From Planctomycetota bacterium (GTDB lineage: Bacteria; Planctomycetota; UBA8742; UBA2392), in assembly GCA_022071975.1 (NCBI GenBank), contig JAJVIO010000046.1, positions 1-48,328 on the forward strand: a stretch of 48,328 bases of DNA. Direction: 5' to 3'. Under the pieces are notes generated by a model. It searched no databases, was not told the DNA's origin, and saw nothing but the letters and a program-made list of their open reading frames with translations. Positions 24,820 to 33,729 of the stretch are shown here, piece by piece. The translations under genes and the position numbers were made by a program. Numbering within the stretch: the first letter of the stretch is position 1; each line of letters begins with the position of its first letter.

Positions 24820-25740
24820 ATGGAGTACCCCTGCCCGAACTGCGGCTTCCCCGGCGCGGCTATCCTGGCGGATGGCTCGCGCCGCTGCGCAAGCTGCGGC
24901 CACACCTGGTACTTCCGCATGGAGTACCCGCGCCCGCCCGCCGCACAGGTCGCCGTGGCCGCGACCGGTAGTAACGCTCGCGTCGTGGTCGGCGTCGTGG
25001 CGGCCGCGATCGTTATGCTTGCGGGTCTTGCCGTGTTCCTGTTCGCGGGGGGCTCTGGTGGTTCGTACCAGCCGCCGCCGGAGACTCCCGGGCCGAAAGT
25101 CGGGCTGGCAGTGCCGCAGCCGCAGCCTGACGAGAGCGGGAGCCTGGCCGCCGAGCTGGGCCCCGAGCGCGTAGCCGGGCACAGCGGCATCAGCCCCTGG
25201 TGGTTGGTGGAGTATCGGAACAGCGGCGAAGCGGCGATTGCGTTCCCCACGGTGAAAGCGCGCGTGCTGGATGACCAGGGCCGCCCGGTGCTTGATCACG
25301 AGACGGTTGCGTCGGTGTACCGACTGCCGCCCGGGCAATCTGTCTGGATGCTGGTTAGCATTCCCGGCAGCTACAAGGGCAGCTACCAGGCCGAGTTCGA
25401 GATTGTCGCGCCCAAGCGCGCCGACCGCTATACCCCGAAGCAGAGGCGTCTTGAAGTGGTCGGCCACGAACTGCAGCCCAATCCGTCGCCATCATTGAAG
25501 AAGTTCCCGTTCCTGGCAGGTAAGGTGCGCAATGATGGCGAGGTGCGCCTCAGCTCTGTGCGCGTGCACGCCGTGGGGTACAACGCAGGCGACAAGCCGT
25601 GTGCCTTCGCGCAAGGCTACGCGCGCGTCACCAACCTGCAACCCGGCCAGGAGAGCGACTTCAAGCTGGGCACGGGCACGTGGCAGACCGAGACGCCGGT
25701 GCGCTGGCAGATTGAGGCCTGGGGCACGGAGCGGGATTAG
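24820..25740 (+). CDS. Zinc-ribbon membrane protein with Ig-like extracytoplasmic domain
   Basis: The first 33 residues are a zinc ribbon with two Cys pairs (CPNCGFPG... and CASCGHTWYF). Residues about 53-77 are one transmembrane helix (VVVGVVAAAIVMLAGLAVFLFA). A Pro-rich linker follows. The remaining 200 residues are beta-rich with two similar units ('WLVEYRNSGEAAIAFPTVKARVLDDQGRPV' and 'FLAGKVRNDGEVRLSSVRVHAVGYNAGD') resembling FxLYD/DUF3426-type domains. The ribbon should be cytoplasmic and the repeats outside. A sensor or assembly factor is plausible; no enzyme motif is seen. Confidence 0.75.
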   Translation: MEYPCPNCGFPGAAILADGSRRCASCGHTWYFRMEYPRPPAAQVAVAATGSNARVVVGVVAAAIVMLAGLAVFLFAGGSGGSYQPPPETPGPKVGLAVPQPQPDESGSLAAELGPERVAGHSGISPWWLVEYRNSGEAAIAFPTVKARVLDDQGRPVLDHETVASVYRLPPGQSVWMLVSIPGSYKGSYQAEFEIVAPKRADRYTPKQRRLEVVGHELQPNPSPSLKKFPFLAGKVRNDGEVRLSSVRVHAVGYNAGDKPCAFAQGYARVTNLQPGQESDFKLGTGTWQTETPVRWQIEAWGTERD

Positions 25741-25797
25741 TCGGAATGGAACTTTCCGCAGCCCGCGTTAGAACGACGAACGCCAACAGGAGACCCC

Positions 25798-26265
25798 ATG
25801 CAACCGAACATCGGCATTGACGAAGGCAAGCGCAAGGAACTGGCCAAGGGCCTCAGCAGGCTGCTGGCGGACACCTACACCCTTTACCTGAAGACTCACA
25901 ATTTCCACTGGAACGTGACCGGCCCCCACTTCAACGACCTGCACGCCATGTTCATGACCCAGTACACCGAGATGTGGACGGCCGTGGACGAGGTGGCCGA
26001 GCGCATTCGCGCGTTGGGCGAGTTCGCGCCGGGCGGTTACAAAGCGTTCGCGAGCCTGAGCAGCATCAAGGAGGCGGAAGGCAACCCGGACTGGAAAGAG
26101 ATGATCAGGCAGCTGGTGGACGGACACGAGACGGTGATCCGCACCTGCCGCGAGCTGCTGCCGCTGACGCAGGGCGCCGACGACGAAAGCTCCACGGCCC
26201 TGATCAGCGACCGCATGCGCGTGCACGAAAAGACCGCCTGGATGCTGCGCGCCCTGATGGGTTGA
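25798..26265 (+). CDS. dps: Dps-family ferritin-like DNA-protection protein
   Basis: AGGAGA precedes the ATG. The 155-aa product has the Dps signature '[45 protein letters not shown]'. It carries the inter-subunit ferroxidase residues (His in HNFHWN, His in NDLHAMF, and the D/E of the following helix). Dps dodecamers bind DNA, oxidise iron with peroxide and store it. The N-terminal extension is short (about 15 residues, few Lys), so direct DNA binding may be weak. A terminator at 26358 closes the unit. Confidence 0.92.
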   Translation: MQPNIGIDEGKRKELAKGLSRLLADTYTLYLKTHNFHWNVTGPHFNDLHAMFMTQYTEMWTAVDEVAERIRALGEFAPGGYKAFASLSSIKEAEGNPDWKEMIRQLVDGHETVIRTCRELLPLTQGADDESSTALISDRMRVHEKTAWMLRALMG

Positions 26266-26357
26266 CGCAGGAGATTCGTGCGACCCAACAAGTCGGCACC
26301 ATTGCGCTCTTTACGACAGCAAGTCGGCGCCGGCGCGAATTGAACGGCAACCACCAA

Positions 26358-26390
26358 CAGGGCCGATCTTCCGGCCCTGACCGGTTTTTT
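26358..26390 (+). terminator. Rho-independent terminator after dps
   Basis: CAGGGCCG (26358-26365) and CGGCCCTG (26372-26379) form a perfect 8-bp stem around a 6-nt loop. Five bases later comes a run of six T. Confidence 0.75.
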
Positions 26391-26462
26391 CGCAGTGAAT
26401 CCATTGCCGACTCAAAGTTGGATCATTCCACGCCGGCTTCCCGTTACTACCGGGGGTGGCCG

Positions 26463-27659
26463 ATGAATCCAGCGGCGGCGAACGGGCAGGTGCAGGGGCG
26501 GGTCGCGCCCGGCTTTGAGCAGGTTCGCGAAGAATTCGAACGCAACTTCAGCCAGCGCGGCGAAATCGGCGCGGCCGTGGCTGTGTACTGGCGCGGCGAG
26601 AAAGTGGTGGATCTGTGGGGCGGCCGTCGGTCTCCCTACGCGGACGAGCCGTGGCTTGAGGACACATTGGTGGTCGTCTACTCAACCACCAAGGGTGTTT
26701 CCGCGCTGACCCTGGCGCTGGCAAACGCGCGCGGGCTGCTGGATTACGACCAGCCGATCGCCCGCTACTGGCCGGAGTTCGCCCAGAATGGCAAGGCGGA
26801 CGTCACGGTGCGGCAATTGCTAGGCCATGAGGCCGGCCTGGTGTGGACGGACGAAGACCTGACCATCGACCGCCTGCACGACCTGGACGACGTCGCGCGC
26901 GTGCTGGCGCGCCAGAAGCCGGCCTGGCCGCCGGGCACACGCCACGGCTATCATTCGATGACGATCGGGCTCTACATGCAGGAGCTGATCCGGCGGGTTG
27001 ACCCCGCGCATCGCACACTGGGGCGCTTCTTTCATGAAGAGATCGCCGTGCCGCTGGGCCTGGAGTTCTACATCGGCCTGCCGCCTGAGATTCCCTATGA
27101 CCGCCTGGCGACCATGCTCCAGTACACCACGGGGCGTGCGTTGCGGGCGCTGTTCTACACGCCCTGGCCGATGCTGCTGCGGGTGCTGTGGCCGTGGTCG
27201 CTGCTGCGCATGTCGTTCCGGTGCCTGCGGGATCTCGACTTCAAGGATCGGCGCAGCTTTGACATCGAAGTACCCGCGGGCAATGGCGTCGGCACGGCCA
27301 GGTCCCTGGCGCGCCTGTACTCCGTGTTCGCGGAAGGCGGCGGCGAGCTCGGCGTCGCGCCTGATACCATGGCGCTGCTCACGGCGCCGCCAACGCAAAT
27401 CAAACCGCGCGACGTGGTGTTGGGCGTGCCGACCTGGTACTCGCTCGGGTTCATCCGCCCGGGCCCGGATGTCGAATTCGGCTCAAGCGGCCGCGCGTTT
27501 GGAACGCCGGGGGCCGGCGGCTCGTTCGCGTTCGCGGACCCGGACGCGCGCCTGGGTTTCGCCTACGTGATGAACAAGCAGGATTTCTACATGTTCGACG
27601 ACCCGCGCGAGAAGGCGCTGCGCGACGCGGTGTATCGGGCCATCGCGAAGCTGGGGTGA
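26463..27659 (+). CDS. Serine hydrolase, class-C beta-lactamase/EstB-type esterase fold
   Basis: The SxxK nucleophile motif is S74-T-T-K77 ('VVYSTTKGVSAL'). The second-motif tyrosine is Y163 in 'RHGYHSMTIGLY'. The third motif reads 'GTPGAGGSFAFADP' in place of KTG, as in family VIII esterases. There is no signal peptide, so a cytoplasmic esterase is more likely than a secreted beta-lactamase. I chose ATG 26463 because the region before it holds the dps terminator. The gene ends 3 nt before the DUF998 start, so the two are co-transcribed. Confidence 0.85.
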   Translation: MNPAAANGQVQGRVAPGFEQVREEFERNFSQRGEIGAAVAVYWRGEKVVDLWGGRRSPYADEPWLEDTLVVVYSTTKGVSALTLALANARGLLDYDQPIARYWPEFAQNGKADVTVRQLLGHEAGLVWTDEDLTIDRLHDLDDVARVLARQKPAWPPGTRHGYHSMTIGLYMQELIRRVDPAHRTLGRFFHEEIAVPLGLEFYIGLPPEIPYDRLATMLQYTTGRALRALFYTPWPMLLRVLWPWSLLRMSFRCLRDLDFKDRRSFDIEVPAGNGVGTARSLARLYSVFAEGGGELGVAPDTMALLTAPPTQIKPRDVVLGVPTWYSLGFIRPGPDVEFGSSGRAFGTPGAGGSFAFADPDARLGFAYVMNKQDFYMFDDPREKALRDAVYRAIAKLG

Positions 27660-27662
27660 ACC

Positions 27663-28313
27663 ATGCCGCGCAAACTGCTGCTGAGCTGCGGGATTGTGGC
27701 GGCGCTGCTGTATGTGGCGATGAACGTGATCGGGCTGCTGCAGGATCCGAGCCAGGGCGTGATGACCCACACCATCAGCGAACTATCGGCCATTGGCGCG
27801 CCGTCGCGACCGACCTGGGTGGTGCTGGGCGTCTTCTACAACCTGCTGATGATCGCCTTCGGCGTTGGCGTCTGGGCGGCGGGCCGGAAGCGCACCCTGC
27901 GCGCGTCCGGCGCGCTGATCGTCGTCGCCGCCATATTCGGCTTCTTCTGGCCGCCCATGCACCAGCGAGGGGATGAGATCTCACTGACAGACACGCTGCA
28001 CATCGTTTGGACCGCGGTGCACAACCTTTTATCGCTGGCCGCCATGGCGTTGGCGGCCTTCGCGTTGGGTAAACGTTTCCGCTGGTTCACGCTGGTGACG
28101 ATCTCTGTGATGCTGTTGTGCGGAGCATTGACCAGCCTGCAGGCCCCCGACGTGCCGCTGGACCTGCCCACACCGACCATCGGCCTGTGGGAGCGCGCCA
28201 TTCTCGCCGCCAACCTGGCCTGGCTGGTAACCCTCTCCATCGCGTTGCTTAACCGCACTCACCAGCCTACGGATGCGGGCCCCGAAATGCCGGTCGTCGA
28301 TGGAATGGGGTAA
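27663..28313 (+). CDS. DUF998-like six-helix membrane protein
   Basis: Six hydrophobic helices cover residues about 6-26, 50-73, 82-98, 110-135, 142-160 and 175-196. 'GVMTHTISELSAIGAP' and 'WPPMHQRG' match the conserved loops of DUF998 proteins. There is no catalytic motif and the function of the family is unknown. It starts 3 nt after the esterase stop. A joint role in lipid or ester metabolism would be only a guess. Confidence 0.75.
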   Translation: MPRKLLLSCGIVAALLYVAMNVIGLLQDPSQGVMTHTISELSAIGAPSRPTWVVLGVFYNLLMIAFGVGVWAAGRKRTLRASGALIVVAAIFGFFWPPMHQRGDEISLTDTLHIVWTAVHNLLSLAAMALAAFALGKRFRWFTLVTISVMLLCGALTSLQAPDVPLDLPTPTIGLWERAILAANLAWLVTLSIALLNRTHQPTDAGPEMPVVDGMG

Positions 28314-28400
28314 GGCAGCAGATCTCTTTCGGGGCGAACCACGTGCACACGGGCATCACAATCAAGCCGGAGCGCTGCTCCCGACACAGCGGCGGCGGAT

Positions 28401-29837
28401 TCAGCGACTCAGGCCGGCCAGCATGCCGGCTGGGGCGAACACCAGTTCGGCGGCCTGGGGGCCCAGCCTGTTGCCGACCGCGGCCTGGTGGGCGCAGCGG
28501 TTGCGCAACTCGCGCAGCTTGTCGAGGTCAGCGGCGAAGCTGGCGGGACCGTAGGCTTCGGGAGTGGATGCGTCCGCCAGGCCGGGAAAGGTCCGCAGCA
28601 GCGACTGGTACAACTTTGTCACCAGCGGGCTGCCTGCCAGTGCCGGGTCGGCGCAGAACGAAGCCAGCCGTACCAGCGTCTCGAACTTCGGGCCTTTAGC
28701 ACCGCTGTCCAGCGCGGCGCGCCAGCTTTGCTCCGCCTCGCCGTGGCGTGCCACCACCGGGTCATTCTGCGCCAGCCATGAATAGGCCAGGCCGTTGGTT
28801 CGCTGCAGCTGAAGGCGACTGAACACCACATCGCGCAGCTCGTGCTCGAAGGCCTGGCCCAGAGACACCGCGATCAGGCCGGGGCTGGCGGTGCTGCCCT
28901 CCGTGTGCTCTTCCCACATCAGGTGAGCACCGGCCAGCAGCCGGGCGGCGTCTTTGCTCAGGTGCGTCAGTGCGGGGTAGCGGGCCGCCAGTTCGGTCAC
29001 CCGTCGGCCGATCTCGCGCGAGCGTGACTGGAAAAACTGGCGCCGCCGGGTCTCCAGTTCTTCGGCCACGTTGGTGGTGAACTCCGTGATGGCCTGGGTC
29101 AGCCGCGCCAGGAAAGCGGCCTGGTCGGCGCCGTCCAGCTCTTCCAGCTGCTCCTGGGCGCCCTGGAACAGCCTGCGCAGGCCGGCGGCGCTGCGGGCTG
29201 CCTCACCAAGCTTGTCCAGCGCCTGCTGCTGGCGGCTGCGGGCCAGGGCCTCGAAGTTGGTGCAGCGCCGCCCGTCGCCCACCAGGCAGCGGTAGTAGAA
29301 CGAGTACAAGCCGCGGTCGAGGTCGGCCACGCGCTGGATGCCGAGCTGGTCACGCAGGCCGCGCAGGGCTCGCATCAGCTCGACGTACTCCAGGTCGGCG
29401 CGCTTCTGCTCGGTGCGGGCGCCCATCCAGCGGGCGGCCTTGCGGATCGGCTGGCTGATGACGCAGAAGTTGGCCGGGTTGGCAAAGCGCATCAGCAACG
29501 AAACCGTGAAGTCCTGCTTGAGTGTGCGGTACAGGTGAGTCACCAGTTCCAGCTCTGTGTCGGGTGTGACGCCGCGGGGGTCGCCGGGGGCCTTTTCCAG
29601 CTTCAGGTACACCGGGTCGTTGGACTTGGCCGGCAGGGGCATGTATTGCTCGAAGTGCTTCTTGATCGGCTTCAGCACCGGCGCGGTGATGCGGCCGCCC
29701 GAGCGTTCAAGCGCCAACGCGACCTGCTGCTCGATCTGCTCGTAGGGGATGTCCTTGCCGCGCCGGCAGTGCACGGCGCAGATCAGCGGGTCAAATGCAT
29801 CGCGCGGGATGTCGCGCGGATCCGGGGTGTCAGCCAT
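28401..29837 (-). CDS. Unknown protein with a C-terminal HEPN-like RNxxxH motif, 478 aa
   Basis: Start ATG 29837 gives MADTPDPRDIPRDAFDPLICAVHCRRGKD. The protein is mostly helical. Near the end, 'KLRELRNRCAHQAAVG' holds R445-N-R-C-A-H450, the R-polar-x3-H motif of HEPN ribonuclease or nucleotide-binding helical domains. It lies in a helix-rich context (about 340-460). The N-terminal part has Cys/His residues without an obvious zinc pattern. HEPN domains occur in toxins, RNA-targeting defence proteins and apoptosis-like systems, but also in inactive scaffolds. There is no partner nucleotidyltransferase here. A TATGAT box lies at 29871-29876 on the minus strand. Function not assigned. Confidence 0.6.
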   Translation of the reverse strand: MADTPDPRDIPRDAFDPLICAVHCRRGKDIPYEQIEQQVALALERSGGRITAPVLKPIKKHFEQYMPLPAKSNDPVYLKLEKAPGDPRGVTPDTELELVTHLYRTLKQDFTVSLLMRFANPANFCVISQPIRKAARWMGARTEQKRADLEYVELMRALRGLRDQLGIQRVADLDRGLYSFYYRCLVGDGRRCTNFEALARSRQQQALDKLGEAARSAAGLRRLFQGAQEQLEELDGADQAAFLARLTQAITEFTTNVAEELETRRRQFFQSRSREIGRRVTELAARYPALTHLSKDAARLLAGAHLMWEEHTEGSTASPGLIAVSLGQAFEHELRDVVFSRLQLQRTNGLAYSWLAQNDPVVARHGEAEQSWRAALDSGAKGPKFETLVRLASFCADPALAGSPLVTKLYQSLLRTFPGLADASTPEAYGPASFAADLDKLRELRNRCAHQAAVGNRLGPQAAELVFAPAGMLAGLSR

Positions 29838-30251
29838 GGCGCTCAACCGATTCACGATTTCGAGCCGGCCATCATATCTTGGCGTCTGCACATTCTCGCG
29901 GCGCGGATGGGAATTCACGCGAAGGAACGAAGGTTGGCAGCAGCTGGCCACGAAGGGAAGCATAGGCCACGCGGAGGCGCGAAGAACTGCTAGTTGTTCG
30001 ACCATCACCCACACAGTGGGACGGTCAAACCACGAAAGAGCCGTGGCGTTCTTTGCACCCTGGCGTCTGATTACCGTCCCTGAACAGAAGCAGCGCTCAA
30101 GTCACACAGGACGCTTGGCGACTTTGCGCCCCCGCGTGGCTGCTGCAGTTGCAGTTCTTCGCGAACTTCGTGCGGCGTCGTGTCGCAACCTCGGGGCTGG
30201 AGGAACATCGCAGGAATCGAGCTGCGCCGCGAACGGGGCGCCCGAGACAGG
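29838..30251. other. 414-nt intergenic stretch between the TPR and HEPN-like genes
   Basis: No open frame here has a convincing start, ribosome site or protein-like composition. The part at 29912-30065 carries degenerate short-period repeats. The region also holds a TATGAT box for the downstream gene (29871-29876, minus). I see no RNA gene. Confidence 0.5.
29912..29992. repeat. Degenerate ACGCGAAGG / GGCCACG short repeats
   Basis: On the plus strand the phrases TTCACGCGAAGGAACGAAGG, GGCCACGAAGGGAAG and GGCCACGCGGAGGCGCGAAG follow each other within 80 nt. They vary a common 'CACGCGGAGGCGCGAAG' theme. Similar AC-GC-AAAG phrases occur between genes in many unrelated bacteria. No arms or direct-repeat unit are exact. 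Confidence 0.45.
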
Positions 30252-32798
30252 TTACTCGTCGCCGTGGTTTTCGCGGAACTCGAGCCGGTCGCCCAGGCGC
30301 AGCGGCTCGAGATAGAACTCCTCGACCACGCGGCCCTTCAGGTCCGGGGCCTGCTTCAGCATGGCGCGGATTTCTTCCAAAGCGGCCTCGTCTTCGCCGA
30401 GCTGCGCCAGGGCGCAGGCCTTGTAGTAGCGCGGCTCGATGCGAGTTGGGTAGTCCTCGCGCAGGGCCTCCGCGTTGGCCAGGGCCTCGGCGAAGTCTTC
30501 ATACTGCAGCAGGCGCAGCACCTTGGCGATCTGGGCGGCGAACTTGCGGGCCTCTTCCGCTTCGTCACTGTGATCGAGCTGGCCCTGCAGCATGTAGATC
30601 CAGCCCTTGAGCCGGTAGATGCGGTCGTCCAGCGGCGCCGCCAGCAGCAACTCATCCAGTTTCGCGTGCGCGCCTTCGTGGTTGCCGCGCGCGAACTCGA
30701 TGCGGGCCATGTGGTAGCGGGCCTCCACGGCGTCGGCGGCGTGGGGATCCAGCGTCTCGGTGATCTCTTCCAGGCACTCCCACGCCTTATCCAGCTTCTC
30801 GAGCTGGATCTCGGCGCGGGCAAGCTGAAGCATGCCGAACGTCGTGATCAGCTTGTCGTCCAGCCCCTTGATGGCGCGCCTCGCGGCCTTGGGGTTGCGG
30901 CGCGCGAGCAGCAGCGCCGCATTGAGCTCAGTGGCGCGGGCGTCGATGGCCGGATCCAGCCCGGCATTTTCGGACTGCACTTCTTCAATCAGCTTGCCTG
31001 CCTCCGTGCGCTCTCCCACGGCAAGGTGTGCCTCGGCCAGGTCAAGCCGCACGTCGAGCTGCATGGCGCCCTGGGTCTCGAGCCGGCTGAAGCAGGCGAT
31101 CGCTTCGCCGTAGCGGCGCAGCGCGAGGTAGCAGTGGCCGATGTCGCGGTTGATGCTCACGTCGCCCGGCCGATCCTCGAGCACGCGCCGGTAGTAGCTG
31201 AGGGCGCGGTGCGGCTGGCCGTGGTCGAAGTACAGGTCGCCCAGGTTCAGCAGCACGCTGGAGTTGTTGGGCGTGATCTCCAGCATGCGGCGGTAGCACT
31301 CGACCGCGAGGTCCGGGCGCAGCTTGCCCTCCGACAGCGCCACGGCCTTGACCCACAGCGCGCCCACGTAGTCGGGGGTGAGGCGCAGAGCTTCGTCGGC
31401 CTGGGCGATCGCGAGGTCGTCGTCCTTCAGCTCGTAGAACGCGAACTCGGCCAGCAGCTTGTGGGCCGGCGCCTTGCTGGGCGCGAGCGCGATGGCGCGC
31501 TGGATCGCCTCGTGGATGATCTCGCGCCCCGCGTCGCCGTCGCCGCGGCGGGCGCGGAACAGTCGCAGCAGCGTGAAGCGGGCCGAGGCCGTCAGCAGCG
31601 CGGCCAGCCCGGCATCCGGGTGATCGGCCGGGACTTCGTGCGCCAGCTCGATCAGCCGCTGCAGGCGCTGCTCGGCGCTGTCGTCGTCGGGCGCCGGCGA
31701 CTCGACGTCGAGGTAATCGGGGTGCAGGGCCAGCGCGTCGCGGTGTGCTCGCAGCGCGCCCTGCCAATCGCCGCCGGCCTCGGCGCGCAGGGCCTGGCGG
31801 TTACGCATGCGGGCGGTGGCATCGCGCGCCTCGGGCGTGGCGCGCTCGGCGTCGGTCAGCTCGTTGAGCAGTTCGGTGGCGTCCTGGAACAGGCCCATCT
31901 GGGTCAGCAGGTCCAGCTTGCGTAGCTTGGCGTCCAGGTCGACGGGGTTGGAGTCGATGACGGTGTCGTAGTCCTTGAGCGCTTCGTCGTAAAGCTCCAG
32001 GCGTTCAAGGGTCAACGCGCGGTTGTAGTACGCGACGCTGCGGTTGGCGTCACGCTCGATGGCGCAGGTCAGGTGGTCCAGGCTCTCGCGGTAACGACCC
32101 AGCTCGCGCAGCAGGTTGCCGTAGTCGTTGTGCAGGCTGGGGTCCTCGGGCAGGCGCTCGAGGCCTTTCTTGTACCACTCTTCGGCGCCGCCCAGGTCGC
32201 CGCTGAATCGGTACGAGTCGGCGATTTCGTTGTAAGGCCCTGGGTGTTCCGGCGCGAGCTCCCAGGCCTCGAACATCAGCTGCATGCCTTCGGGGCGGCG
32301 GCCCAGGCGGGTGAGCGTGCGCCCCTTCCACATCAGCACTTCCGCCAGGGGCTCCGGTTCCGGCTCGGGCAATGCGCGCAGCAGGCGCTCGGCGGCTTCG
32401 AAGGCTTCCAGCGCGCGGTCCGGGCTGCCGATTTCGGAGAGGGCCAAGCCGCGCTTGAAGTGGGCCTCGGCGTGGTCCGGGTCCATTTCCAGGACTCGGT
32501 TAAATGCACTGATCGCCCGCCGTGTTTTGCGCAACTCGAGGTAGCAGGAGCCCTTCCAGAGCAACACCTCGGCCGGGTTCACCTCGCCGGACTGGACCTT
32601 GCTGAAGTGATCGAGCGCATCCTGGTAGCGCCCGATCTCGAACAGCGCTTCTGCCATGGGCAGGTGAATGTCGTTGTCGTAGTACTCGCGCTTGACGGCC
32701 GCCTCGAAATAGCGGACTGCGTCGGAGTACTTTCCGCTTTCCAGGGACTCCAGTCCGCGATGGAAGAAGTCCGAGGGCGTGATCAGGTTGTCATCCAT
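30252..32798 (-). CDS. Large tetratricopeptide-repeat protein
   Basis: More than fifteen TPR units cover nearly the full length of 848 aa. Clear examples are 'ALFEIGRYQDALDHFSKVQ', 'AHFKRGLALSEIGSPDRALEAFEAAERLL', 'LLNLGDLYFDHGQPHRALSYYRRVLEDRPGD' and 'RDIGHCYLALRRYGEAIACFSRL'. There is no signal peptide, membrane helix or enzyme domain, so a cytoplasmic scaffold is likely. ATG 32798 is used; GTG 32804 would add two residues and GGTGG lies between them. The next gene on this strand is over 400 nt away, so it is probably its own unit. Confidence 0.88.
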   Translation of the reverse strand: MDDNLITPSDFFHRGLESLESGKYSDAVRYFEAAVKREYYDNDIHLPMAEALFEIGRYQDALDHFSKVQSGEVNPAEVLLWKGSCYLELRKTRRAISAFNRVLEMDPDHAEAHFKRGLALSEIGSPDRALEAFEAAERLLRALPEPEPEPLAEVLMWKGRTLTRLGRRPEGMQLMFEAWELAPEHPGPYNEIADSYRFSGDLGGAEEWYKKGLERLPEDPSLHNDYGNLLRELGRYRESLDHLTCAIERDANRSVAYYNRALTLERLELYDEALKDYDTVIDSNPVDLDAKLRKLDLLTQMGLFQDATELLNELTDAERATPEARDATARMRNRQALRAEAGGDWQGALRAHRDALALHPDYLDVESPAPDDDSAEQRLQRLIELAHEVPADHPDAGLAALLTASARFTLLRLFRARRGDGDAGREIIHEAIQRAIALAPSKAPAHKLLAEFAFYELKDDDLAIAQADEALRLTPDYVGALWVKAVALSEGKLRPDLAVECYRRMLEITPNNSSVLLNLGDLYFDHGQPHRALSYYRRVLEDRPGDVSINRDIGHCYLALRRYGEAIACFSRLETQGAMQLDVRLDLAEAHLAVGERTEAGKLIEEVQSENAGLDPAIDARATELNAALLLARRNPKAARRAIKGLDDKLITTFGMLQLARAEIQLEKLDKAWECLEEITETLDPHAADAVEARYHMARIEFARGNHEGAHAKLDELLLAAPLDDRIYRLKGWIYMLQGQLDHSDEAEEARKFAAQIAKVLRLLQYEDFAEALANAEALREDYPTRIEPRYYKACALAQLGEDEAALEEIRAMLKQAPDLKGRVVEEFYLEPLRLGDRLEFRENHGDE

Positions 32799-32948
32799 GT
32801 CCACCGCTGGCTTTTCGCATCGACTTCAAAGTACCGCCAAACCACGGGTTTGGAAGGCGAAGCCGGTTGTCGGGATGCCGGATTTTGACCCGCAGAGCGC
32901 AGAACGCGGGGCGGGTGATTCATATTTCGGAGTTTGTGGATAAGCAAG

Positions 32949-33011
32949 TTGCCAATTGGCTTGGGCAATTTTTACGTTTTTGGGTGGCATGTCATTTTTA
33001 TGCATTATACG
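32949..33011 (+). promoter_or_regulatory. AT-rich promoter/operator region of the HTH-receiver gene
   Basis: The palindrome GCCAATTGGC (32951-32960) sits inside TTGCC...GGCAA (32949-32968). A -10-like TATACG lies at 33006-33011, 40 nt before the ATG. The AT-richness is striking against the surrounding DNA. Autoregulation by the downstream DNA-binding protein is an inference. Confidence 0.35.
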
Positions 33012-33050
33012 TTTAAACCTGTATCCCAAGCCACCCCGAGGACGCTGCCC

Positions 33051-33641
33051 ATGGGCGCGCGCCGAAAATCCCTGTCGACAGGAGATATCGCCCGTCACTG
33101 CCAGGTCACACCGGCCACGGTGGTGAATTGGATCAAGGCCGGGAAGCTGCAGGTCTACACCACGCCGGGCGGGCAGTACCGCATGGACGTACCTGATTTT
33201 GTGCGCTTCCTTGAAGAGAACCGCCTTCCCATACCCGAGGAGTTGCAGCCCAGCAGCGAACGCCGGGTGCTGCTGGTGGACAACGACCCGGAGGTGCTGG
33301 AACGCGGAACGCAGGCAATCGCCCGCCAGCTGCCCACGGTGATCCTGGAAGAGAGTGACAACGCCATTGAGGGCCTGGTGAAGCTGGGGGCCTTCAAGCC
33401 CCACGCCATCGTGCTGGACCTTGGCCTGCCGCATGTGGACGTTGCCGAGTTATGCCGCCGTCTGCGCTCAAACGCCGACACGCGCAATATGTTCCTCGTG
33501 GTGGTGGGCGAAAACGTGGCAGACCCCGAGCTGGTGCGCCGGGTACGCCGGATCGGCGTTGACGCAGCCTTGCAGCGCCCGCTTCACTTCGACGACTTGA
33601 CCCGCACCCTGGGCCGCCTGCTCAAGCTTTCGCTGGCTTAG
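33051..33641 (+). CDS. Regulator with N-terminal MerR/excisionase-type HTH and receiver domain
   Basis: GAGGA lies 8 nt before the ATG, which puts the HTH at the N-terminus. Residues 7-52 are a MerR/Xis-like HTH ('LSTGDIARHCQVTPATVVNWIKAGKLQVYTTPGGQYRMDVPDF'). Residues 71-185 are a response-regulator receiver with acidic pair D77/D79 and phospho-acceptor D123 ('AIVLDLGLP'). The usual conserved lysine is replaced by R176 ('LQRPL'), which may alter phosphorylation switching. This HTH-first order is unusual; most response regulators place the receiver first. It precedes pilT and pilB, so control of pili is plausible. Confidence 0.8.
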   Translation: MGARRKSLSTGDIARHCQVTPATVVNWIKAGKLQVYTTPGGQYRMDVPDFVRFLEENRLPIPEELQPSSERRVLLVDNDPEVLERGTQAIARQLPTVILEESDNAIEGLVKLGAFKPHAIVLDLGLPHVDVAELCRRLRSNADTRNMFLVVVGENVADPELVRRVRRIGVDAALQRPLHFDDLTRTLGRLLKLSLA

Positions 33642-33701
33642 CGGTTCTGGAAATCGTGACGTAACCAACGTGCAGGCTTGCGTTTGGCTTGCGGTTGCGC
33701 C

Positions 33702-33729
33702 TTGTGTGAACAATTTCGGTTCGTATCTT
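33702..33729 (+). promoter_or_regulatory. Candidate promoter of pilT
   Basis: TTGTGT (33702-33707) and TATCTT (33724-33729) are 16 nt apart, about 98 nt before the pilT ATG. The 185-nt gap otherwise holds only repeated GCTTGCG words. Confidence 0.35.

Noticed and set aside
28401..28418. TPR and HEPN-like genes as a two-gene defence operon
   Set aside because: They are separated by 414 nt with repeats and a separate -10 box, so co-transcription is not supported.
29838..30014. N-terminal extension of the HEPN-like protein to 30014
   Set aside because: The extra 59 residues include the repeat stretch, look unlike protein, and have no ribosome site.
30180..31925. 581-aa open frame on the plus strand opposite the TPR gene
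   Set aside because: The opposite strand encodes clear TPR repeats; this frame has antisense-type composition and no motif.
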